A stretch of DNA of 64,000 bases from Neocallimastix lanati (nom. inval.) (lineage: Eukaryota > Neocallimastigomycota > Neocallimastigomycetes > Neocallimastigales > Neocallimastigaceae), in contig JACVTC010000010.1 in assembly GCA_016946835.1 (NCBI GenBank), positions 2,026,001 through 2,090,000 of the forward strand. The letters run 5' to 3'. The position numbers and the translations under genes are program-made. This document shows, piece after piece, positions 55,679-64,000 of this stretch. The notes under the pieces are model-generated. The model was not told where the DNA came from and did not search any database. It was given only the letters and a program-made list of their open reading frames with translations. Every line of letters starts with the position of its first letter. Within the stretch, counting starts at the first letter, position 1.

Positions 55679-56031
55679 TGATATACGGGACTTTTATGTG
55701 CTATATTTTAATTATAATAATATAGTTATATCTTTATTTAATTTATTATTACTTTTCCTAAATAATTAAAAACCCCTTTCTAAATTGATTTCTATTAGAA
55801 ATTGGTTATTATTAAGAAATTACATTTTAAAATTATAAATTTAATAATATGAAATATATTTTAAACATATAAATTATATATATAAGAATACAATATCTAT
55901 ACTTAAATAATAAATATATATTATATGTAAAATATAAAATAAATATAAAATAATACATAATAATATATTATATAATATAAAATAAAATAAGATTATTTAA
56001 ATCCTATTAAAGTTAAATGTAAGAATATTAT

Positions 56032-57506
56032 TGTAAAGAGTTCTATCAGAAACAGATTACAAATAACAAATTTTAACACCAAAATAAAAAATAACACGTA
56101 ATAAAAATTCGTTTTTTTAAATAAAATAATCTTTATTAATTAAAAAAAAAAAATTAAATCTCTTTTTTGTTATTAACTATCATATAGTCAATAACTAATA
56201 CATCGATTTAATTATAGAAATTTACATGTATTTATATTTTTTCATTATTACATTATAATATATTATTTCTATCTAATTTGCATATATTACTATTTATTTA
56301 TAAACAAAATATTTATTAATAATTTTATTAAATAATAATTAACTAAACTAAACAATAATTAATTCAAACTTTCAACTTATTTACAATAATAATTAAATTC
56401 AATAACAACTCATTTATTATATATTTATTATATAAATATTATTAATACTAATGTTTATATATTTACAATTCAAAACTATTTTTATAAACTATTTAAACTA
56501 ATTTTAACTATTTAAAACTATTTCGAAATTAATTTTAAAGTATTTTAAACTAACTAAACTAAATTAACTAAGTTAAATAGAATAACTATTTTAAATAAAC
56601 TAAACTAAATTAACTATCTTAAATAAATTATTTAGATTAAAGTTATTATCCAAAATTATTTAAATAATAATTTTTCCTTTATGAAAAGTTTACATAAATT
56701 TATAATTAATTTTCATATACGTAAATCATAAATTTATGTAATTTTATTACATTAATTAATTATGTAATAATTAATTATTAAAGATGATATAAAACGTAAA
56801 TAAAAACTTTAATTATTAATAAATTATTTTATTAATAATTACATAAAAATAAATTAATAAATCATTTGCAAATTCGTGACATAAATAAAACGTGATCGAA
56901 AATAACGTGAGAAAATTAAAATTATGTAAAGACATAAAATTATGAAAGAACATAAAAATTAATGTAAACATAAAATTTATTACATAAATTTTATGTTATG
57001 TTAAAATTGAAATAATTTATAAATTTCTTTTTATTATTTTTATTATTTTTATATTTAATATTTTATTTTATTATATTTTTAATTATTTTAATAATTATTA
57101 TTTTATATTAATATTTTATTAATTATAATAAATTTATATTTTTATTAATATTTTATGAATATTTTATATTTTATTTTATACTTTTATATTAAATACTTTA
57201 AATACTTAATAGTTACTCTAAGAGAATTAATTAATTAATTAAATAGTTTATTATGAATTTCAAATATAAAAACAAGAATAATTCTTTATAATTATTCTTT
57301 GCAGCACAATTTTATGCCAAATTTATATTATGATTATTTTATTTTTTTTCAAGATAAATATTAAATACATGTATTAATTAATTTTATAATTATTTTTAAA
57401 TAAATAAATAAATTTTATAATTAAATAACAATTTTATAAAACTTCTCCCAACAAGAGAACTTGAACCAAAGGCGTACTTTATCAAAGATTTTATTAAATC
57501 TTTACA
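56032..57506 (-). repeat. LTR-B nested in LTR-A, interrupted by LTR-C
   Basis: TGTAAAGAGTTC...AAATCTTTACA, flanked by ATTAT (56027-56031 and 57507-57511). Without the LTR-C it is about 770 bp and matches 48763-49298 in reverse complement over much of its length. Confidence 0.9.
56785..57484 (+). repeat. Solo LTR-C nested in LTR-B
   Basis: 700 bp, TGATATAAAACG...GCGTACTTTATCA. AAAGAT is repeated at both junctions (56780-56785 and 57484-57489), giving AAGA as a 4-bp target duplication if the ends are TG/CA. It was inserted in the terminal hairpin of LTR-B. Confidence 0.9.
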
Positions 57507-57987
57507 ATTATTTTATTTTAATATAATAATATATAATTATAAAATAAATATATAATTTAATATATTATAAAATAATATGTAATTTAATATATATTATAAT
57601 AGTAATTATAATATAATAATGAATAATTAATAATATAGTATAAAAATTATTATTAAAAGATATAAATTAAATATTTAATAATTATTATTAAATATACAAA
57701 TATGTTACTACACATATTTGTTTTAGATCATATGTATTTAATTGAAATTATTAATATAAATCTTATTTACTAATTCTCAGAATTATTAGGCCTAAGATAA
57801 TTCTTTAAATATTAAATAAGAATTATTAATTATTTAAATATATATATTATTTATAATTAAATAAATAATATTTTTAACTATTGAAATGTAAATAACTGAA
57901 ATTGTGATTTCAATTCAGTTATAATTTCAACAACTATGAAAATATAACTATTTTATTTAAAAATAATTATAGATTCTTACACAAAAT

Positions 57988-58010
57988 TGGTAGACTCGTG
58001 GTGAGACTCA
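57988..58010 (+). promoter_or_regulatory. Ty3-type primer-binding site of a lost element
   Basis: TGGTAGACTCGTGGTGAGAC and on to TCA. Its complement would be a tRNA 3' end in which GGTGAG/CTCACC forms the T stem and CGAGTCT-A-CCA the acceptor end, an unusually long (about 22-base) fit. The LTR before it would be the 57735-57983 stretch, which ends TTCTTACA. Confidence 0.65.
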
Positions 58011-58011
58011 A

Positions 58012-58060
58012 TTAAATCAAGCAGGGGGGATGGGAATTACCCAGCCCTGCTTTGATTTAA
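58012..58060 (+). ncRNA. GC-rich two-tier stem-loop after the primer site
   Basis: Outer arms AAATCAAGCAGGG and CCCTGCTTTGATTT (one bulge) and an inner TGGG-AATTA-CCCA stem. It stands out strongly from the AT background and lies two bases after the primer site, so I read it as part of a retroelement leader RNA and not as a free gene. No known ribozyme or RNA family was recognised. Confidence 0.55.
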
Positions 58061-59024
58061 AAATTCAATAAAATTTCTTTTTTTAATAAAATTATTTATT
58101 ATTTATTAATATTTAATATTTTCTTGAAGTTACATATTTATATTTTAAAAATTCTTGTGATATTTATATTTTTTTGTAAATTTAATTATAATTATTTGTT
58201 TATAATTTAAATAATTTTATGGAATTATTGAATTAATTTTATATCAATAATTTATTTTTGTTTTAATTTTTATAAATATAATAATATAATATTTAAATAT
58301 AATTTAAGTAGAAATAATTATAAAATAAATATATAGAAAAGAGCTTTTACTATTTTCTTTGATATTTTTAAGTTAAATAAAATGTTTTTAAAGATTAATA
58401 TAATAAATTTAATAATCTTTAATTATTTTAAATAATACTTGTAATTATTTTCAAAAATAAAATAAAAATTTTATAATATTTAACAATTTTAATAGTAAAT
58501 TTGATAATATTTAAATAATAAATTTTTATAATAATTAATAAATTTTAATAATACTTTTTAATAATAAATTTAATTAATAATTTTAATAATTTTATAATAA
58601 TATTTAATAGTCGTAATTAATAAATTTTTATAATAATATTTAATAATTTTAATAATTTTATAATATTAATAGTTTATAACAAATTTTATAATAATATTTA
58701 ATTAATAATTTTAATAATTTATAATATCTTAAAAGTATATAATTTTAATATTTCAATAGTATTTTAATATACACATATATTTAATAATATAACAATAAGT
58801 AATTAATTAAAATTTATTTAAAATTATTTACAAGTTAAAATTAATTTATATTAAAATAAGTAAATTTTTTTAATTAGGCTTAGGTTATCGAGAATATAGG
58901 AAAGTACAATTTAGTAAAGAATTATTAATAATATTTTATACAAAATAAAGGTTATTAATTCATTCTTTACCAAAAATTGGTACAATGTAAATGAATTTTT
59001 AAAATTTTAATCTCATTATATTAA
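58061..59024. other. AT-rich spacer
   Basis: Runs of AATAATTTTATAATA-type sequence with no gene. The rarer patch at about 58875-58920 (TTAGGCTTAGGTTATCGAG) is short and unassigned. Confidence 0.6.
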
Positions 59025-59636
59025 TGTAATGAATCCGTCAATTAAAACAGATTATAACAATAAAAAACACTTTACAATTTAAACAAATAAGTAAATTCTT
59101 TTATTATTAAATTCTTTTTATTAATTATAAATTTCTTTTATGTTATTAACTGTAAAATAGTTAATAACTAATACATCGATTTAAATGAGAAAAATTACAT
59201 GTATTTATATTTTTTCTTATTACATTATTAATATATGATGTTATTTAACAATATATATAAAACTATTTATTTATAAACAAAAGGTTTTTTAATTAATAAT
59301 TTTTATTATTTATTAATTTACTAAAACTAAAATTAATTTTTTAAACTCTTTATTTTATTTATTATTTTAATACTTATAATAATTTCAATTATATATTTAA
59401 TATTGAAAAACTATTTTTATAAATATTAACTATTTAAGATAATTCCTAAATTAATATTTAACTATTTAAAACTAAACTAAGTTAACTAAACTAATTAAAA
59501 AATATTTTCAATTTAAAAAATAATTAAATTTTATTTCAATAAATTTTATATTAAAAATAATTCATATACATTAAATAAATTAATTGTACGAAAAATTAAG
59601 CTATTTAATGTATTAAAGATTTATTAAATCTTTACA
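59025..59636 (-). repeat. Solo LTR-B with target duplication
   Basis: 612 bp, flanked by ATTAA (59020-59024 and 59637-59641). The minus-strand start TGTAAAGATTTAATAAATCTTTA forms a 9-bp-arm palindrome. The inner part matches 56032-56780 in the same orientation. Confidence 0.9.
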
Positions 59637-59641
59637 ATTAA

Positions 59642-62118
59642 TATTCACAATAATAAGTAATTCACACTAAAGTTGTAAATTATAACTAAATACTTAAATT
59701 CTAATTTATTAATCGTTTATTTAATTTTTATTAAATTTTTATTTTTGATCAATTGAAATCTCAATTTAGATCAATTGTGATTCAATCTAATTTTTTACAT
59801 TTAATAAATATGTAGAAAAGAGAGAGTCTTTTTAATTTCTAATTTTATATTATATATATAAATTTCAACTTAATTTATCATTTTATGGATTAATTTGATT
59901 TTCTATTTTTTTTAGTAAATTTAGTTGTATTTAATTTTCAATTTTCAATTGGTCTCGTACTAAAAATGGTACGTGTTATTGTACCTTGGGCTTTTTTGAC
60001 ACTACTCTAGTTAAGATAAATTATTCTAAATTGAATAAACACAAAAATTAATAACTTTTATTTATTTATTATTAAAATATTTTTTTTATTATTTTTTTAT
60101 TTATATTTTTTATTTATTATATTACTTAATTATACATTATTTTAATTACTACATTTTTATTATAATCTAACTAACTATATATTTTTATTTCTTATTATAT
60201 CTCCATTCTACACTACATTTTTTATATTTTTGTCCTATTTATTTTTTTTTTCTTTATTTTCTTTCTGATCTCTCTCCCCCTTTTATAATTATTTTCTTAT
60301 TTATATCTTTTTTATTTTTTTTTTTATCTCATTTAAGATTATAGTTGTTTATTTCTTAAAAATTTAAATATTTAATCTTATATTTTTATTAATGAATTTA
60401 TTGTTTATTTCATAGTTATTAGGGCGTCCCGTACCAAAAATGTTAAGGTTTGGAGAGAGGGAAAAATAAAAATAAGTATTAATATAAACAATAAAAAAAA
60501 TAAATGAACAAGAAAAATAATAAAAAGTAATTTTATAAATTTTTATTTTATAAATCTTTTAAATTTTTATTAAAAATTACATATAAAAATTTCTATTGTT
60601 TTACTGTTATTTATACTTTTTCTTAAAATAATAGAAATGGTAAAGCAACTTCTTTGTAAAATAAAATTAATTATTATTAAATATTTTATATTATTTTTTC
60701 ATTATTAATATAATTATTATTTAATTTATAATAATTAATACTTATATATTAATCTATTACTAATTATTTATTACTAATCTACTTAATTATATATTTTAAA
60801 AGACATTTTTTTTCATTTTACAGAAGTTAATTCTGTGGTTTAGTAATATTTATTTAATCCTAAAGTTTAATTTTACTAAGTTTAGAAAAATAATATTATT
60901 TAAATTGTTAATATAGAATTTATAATAATTTCATCAAATTTATAATATAATATTTATAATAAAACATATAATAATAATATAAATATTTTCTTTTATGTTT
61001 AATTTTTATTAGTAATCATTAATACAATTTTTAAATTTGGAATTTTCCAAAGAAATAATTAATATTGATAAGTTTAATATTAATAAAAGAAATATTGATA
61101 AGATTTTGATAAACTATAAAAAAATTGATAAAATAAACTATATAATATTGATAAGGATTTTAATAATAATAAAATATTGATAAGAATAATGAGGGTAGCA
61201 TAGATAAGGAATTAATATTAAATATACTTTTAAATAGTATAATTTAATTTGTACTAATTAGGAATATAGATTAATTTATTAGAATATAGAAAGTTCCAAA
61301 AGAATAAAGAATCAAATAATTTGTTTAAGGGTTAAATGAATCATTTAGGATGAATAGCAAAAAGAACATTATTTAGGTATTCTTTATCAAAATGTAAGAA
61401 ATAATAATTAATTACTAATAAATAATTATTATTTCTTAGTCTTTATAATTATTGATAATAATTATAAATTTATTTAAATTATGACAAAATTTATTTAATT
61501 AATTATTAATTATTCATTTATGAATAATAATAATTTATTTAATTATATATTTAATTATTAAATTTATTAGTTTTAGTTTATTTATTTAATTAAATTGTAA
61601 ACAAACACATTATGTATTCTTCTATGTATTTAATAATGTATTCTGTATTTTATTTATTTAATATTATCAATATTTTATTTTCATTTTATGTAAATTTATT
61701 ATTTTAAGATTAAAATGTTTTTAATTATTTTATTCTTTTATTTTTGATCATTAGATTAGATTAGGAATCGGTTAATTAGGGTTTTTTCCAATTTCTTCTT
61801 AAAAGTAATTGGTTTTACCTAATTGATACGATGATCGATATGGATAGAATATCGATCAAAAATCTTATCTAGGTTTTTCTGTCTAACTTTTTCCTAGATA
61901 AGAAATTTGTTAAGATTAGAAAAACTTTTTTATTTAACCTTATTTTCAAAAAAAAATATAAATAAGGCTCTTGAGTTCTCTTTAAGAAATAATTATTATT
62001 ATAAAAACCTAGTTATAATAATAATAATAATTTAAATATTTATCTTTTAATAAATAATAAAATAATTTCTAATAAAAAATATTTTACAAAATAAATTTTA
62101 TCTAAACATTCTTTTATT
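59642..62118. other. AT-rich spacer with a few structured patches
   Basis: No gene on either strand. A 15-base direct repeat, C(T/C)CGTAC(T/C)AAAAATG, occurs at 59954 and 60428 with a small GGTAC/GTACC hairpin next to the first. A group of hairpins at about 61765-61903 is listed separately. The CTCTCTCCCCC patch at about 60270 is unassigned. Confidence 0.6.
61832..61903. repeat. Two adjacent perfect hairpins
   Basis: TGATCGATAT/ATATCGATCA (61832-61841 and 61849-61858, 7-base loop), then TCTTATCTAGG/CCTAGATAAGA (61863-61873 and 61893-61903). A looser AATTAGG/CCTAATT pair spans about 61770-61822. Arms of mixed sequence are unlikely by chance here. Confidence 0.75.
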
Positions 62119-62720
62119 TTACGTTAACATCATATAAGTCCAGATTTTAGTCATATCCGATGTGAATTGAACGCCATTATCCGTTGTAATGACTTGAGGA
62201 ACTCCATGTCTAGCGAAAACATTTATTAAAAACTTAATGATGTCCTTATATGTAATATTTTCAGTAGTATCAGCCTCCACCCACTTAATGAAATAATCCA
62301 CCGTAACAATTATATATTGGTTTTTATTACTAGTCTTTAAGGGGCCAATAATATCAAGTCCAAGATGAGTAAAAGGGTCTTCAACTTCTGTTGGAATGTT
62401 TTTCGGTAGGTTCTGGATATGACTGAGGGCGATTTAACTGACATTTTTCGCATTTTGAGATTATTCGTTTTATATCGTTGACCAAATCATTCCAGTAGTA
62501 ACTTTTTCTAAGTCTTTGATATGTTTTATAATAACCTTCATGGCCAACATGATGTGCTTCTAGAATTAATTTTAGTTTTTCATTTGTTTCGGTAACAAGT
62601 TTTATATAATTATTTCCATCTATAAAATAATCTATACCATCAATCTTTGTGAATTTTTCTTCAATAAATTCTTTAATTACTTTAGAAAGTGAATCATTTT
62701 CATCATCTTTATCCTATTTT
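62119..62720 (-). pseudogene. Ty3-7 integrase zinc domain and partial core
   Basis: Reads LILEAHHVGHEGYYKTYQ, SYYWNDLVNDIKRIISKCEKCQ (H2C2 intact). A shift near 62410 leads to DPFTHLGLDIIGPL (first Asp), VDYFIKWVEAD, FARHGVPQVITTDNGVQF (second Asp). It then ends abruptly before the catalytic Glu. Confidence 0.85.
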
Positions 62721-63346
62721 ATAGCTAATACCTTTTGTTCCTTAATCATTCTTCATTCTAGATAAAGCTTCGGCTACTACATTCTTTTTACCCTGCTCAT
62801 AGCGAATATCCACTTTTAGCAAACTTGCAGTCAAACACCATCTTGTTTGTCGTGCATTATTCGGTTCCTTATTATTAAATAAACCCAGTAAAGGTTTGTG
62901 ATCTGTAAAGACTATGGTTCAAAAGTGGCTTCCCATAATATAAGGTTTTAATTTAGTAATACAATAATATAAAGCCGTTCCTTCCAAATCGGTTATTCCA
63001 TAATTCTTTTCTGCTTTGGTTAAGCTACGGCTAATGAAATGAATCGGGTGTTCTATTTCTGACTCGTCTTTCTGCAGTAATACTCCACCAATACCTTCAT
63101 ATGATGCATCTGTACGAATAATGAATTCTTTGGAGAAATCGAGATATTTTAAAATAGGGACATTAATTAATTTTTCTTTTAATTTGATAAAACTTTGTTT
63201 TGTTCATTATTCCGTTTATATTTTACGCCTTTTCTTGATAGCTTACAAAGAGGAGCTGAGGCTTGAGCATATTCATTTATAAAGTTCCTATAATATCCTT
63301 CAGCGCCTAAGAATGATCTTAACTCATGTATATTAGTGGGTTCTTT
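62721..63346 (-). pseudogene. Ty3-7 RNase H remnant
   Basis: ELRSFLGAEGYYRNFINEYAQ opens the connection, then RNase H pieces appear in several frames with stops (IHFISRSLTKAEKNYG-like order, a YTDHKPLLGL-like stretch near 62900). Catalytic Asp positions can be followed by eye but no open domain is left. Confidence 0.7.
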
Positions 63347-64000
63347 CTAGGCTTTAATTGCTTCGATTTTACTATTTTGAGGACTAAGACCTTTAGTAGA
63401 AATCTTGTGACCAAGAACTTCAACTTCAGTTTGCATAAAATGACATTTTTTAATATTAGTTTTTAATTTATGTTCCTTGAAGATTGCTAATACTTGTTTT
63501 ATGTGTTGGATATGTTCTTCGACAGTTTTTGAATATATAAGTATATCATCAATAAAATTGAAAACACATTTTCCGATTAAAGGAAATAAAATTCTATTCA
63601 TTTCCCGTTGGAAGGTAGCCGGAGCTCCAGTCAATCCAAAAGGCATAACTTTGAATTGGTAGTTGCCATATTTGGTTGTAAAACTGATAATTTCAAAACT
63701 TTCTTCGTCCATCAGGATTTGATGGTATCCTGAGTATAGGTCCATGGTAGTAAAGATTTTGGCACCATCTAGACTATCAAATGTCTCGTCAATATACAGA
63801 AGGGCATAAGAGTCTTTTTCGGTTAGATCATTTACCATTCGGTAGTCCACACACAATCTCCATTTCCATTAGCCTTTGGGACCACAACAATAGGTGAAGA
63901 CCGTTTTGAATAAGATGGTACAACTAGCTTTTTCTTAATAAGTTTAATTAGTTCTTCATTAATAATATTAGATTTAAATTTGGTTACTCTGTAACATCAT
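63347..64000 (-). pseudogene. Ty3-7 reverse transcriptase
   Basis: 63347-63856 is open for 169 codons: CVDYRMVNDLTEKDSYALL, FDSLDGAKIFTTMDLYSGYHQ, FTTKYGNYQFKVMPFGLTGAP, REMNRILFPLIGKCVFNFIDDILIYS with both catalytic Asp residues, then FKEHKLKTNIKKCHFM and VEVLGHKISTKGLSP. Upstream, in another frame (63857-64000), is IINEELIKLIKKKLVVPSYS and SSPIVVVPKANG, so one frameshift near 63855 separates fingers and palm. Confidence 0.9.

Larger units (their letters stand above)
55679..57730 (-). repeat. Solo LTR-A containing LTR-B containing LTR-C
   Basis: LTR-A ends are at 55679 (TGATATACGGGAC) and 57730 (TTTTAGATCA), flanked by TATG on both sides. Within it, 56032-57506 is an LTR-B insertion with ATTAT duplications, and inside that 56785-57484 is an LTR-C. 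The remaining LTR-A (55679-56031 plus 57512-57730) aligns with 41465-42024 in reverse. Confidence 0.9.
62119..64000 (-). mobile_element. Ty3-7: pol region of a Ty3 element, cut at both ends
   Basis: Minus-strand order: reverse transcriptase, RNase H, H2C2, integrase core, truncated near 62119 after the second catalytic Asp. It enters from beyond the window's right edge. No LTR is visible. By its reverse transcriptase it is nearer to Ty3-A than to the chromovirus. Confidence 0.85.

Noticed and set aside
58012-58060. A self-cleaving ribozyme or other known small RNA
   Set aside because: I compared it from memory with hammerhead, twister and HDV core patterns and could not fit the conserved bases; its place after a primer site favours a leader structure.

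Overview
The window is an extremely AT-rich stretch of a eukaryotic nuclear genome, filled almost entirely with nested, decayed LTR retrotransposons. Reading frames use the standard code, introns are not evident, and spacers between retroviral-type domains are packed with Asn/Lys codons. The base composition, Asn-rich proteins and mix of Ty1/copia elements with chromodomain Ty3 elements (chromoviruses) suggest a fungus. An anaerobic gut fungus (Neocallimastigomycota) fits best, but this is inference; no ribosomal or housekeeping gene is present to confirm it.

Layout. 1-3.2 kb: no gene, but a cluster of perfect hairpins. 3.3-7.5 kb: a badly decayed copia element (copia-1, +). 8.3-13.3 kb: a decayed Ty3 element (Ty3-1, +) with its 3' LTR and a second LTR copy. 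14.3-23.6 kb: a solo LTR, then Ty3-2 (-), whose 5' LTR is split by an almost complete copia element (copia-2, -, 17982-23134, target duplication ATATA). 23.7-29.8 kb: copia-3 (+), bounded by two 287-bp LTRs and a TATAAT duplication, with an inverted LTR-leader-gag block inside it. 30.5-33.7 kb: a GC-richer 250-bp island and copia-5 (-). 34.3-36.7 kb: a solo LTR (family C) carrying a 1.66-kb terminal-inverted-repeat element. 36.7-41.5 kb: copia-6 (-). 41.5-54.5 kb: Ty3-A (+) fused in frame to a chromovirus, Ty3-B, which is itself broken by a solo LTR and, in its 3' LTR, by a Mutator-like (MULE) DNA transposon. 54.5-59.6 kb: LTR debris, including LTR-C inside LTR-B inside LTR-A, each with a target duplication. 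59.6-62.1 kb: AT-rich spacer. 62.1-64 kb: the pol end of another Ty3 element (Ty3-7, -).

Almost every pol gene is broken by stops, frameshifts or internal deletions. The one intact non-retroviral gene I recognise is at 50297-50746: a 149-residue secreted, cysteine-containing protein. It lies inside the MULE, beside the remains of a transposase that has lost a catalytic Asp, so it looks like transposon cargo.

The most informative signals are non-coding: copia primer-binding sites that match the anticodon arm of tRNA-Lys(CUU) rather than a tRNA 3' end; arrays of self-complementary leader repeats; a 54-nt stem-loop repeated twice in each Ty3-A-type leader; palindromes at LTR ends; and repeated Ty3 chimeras.
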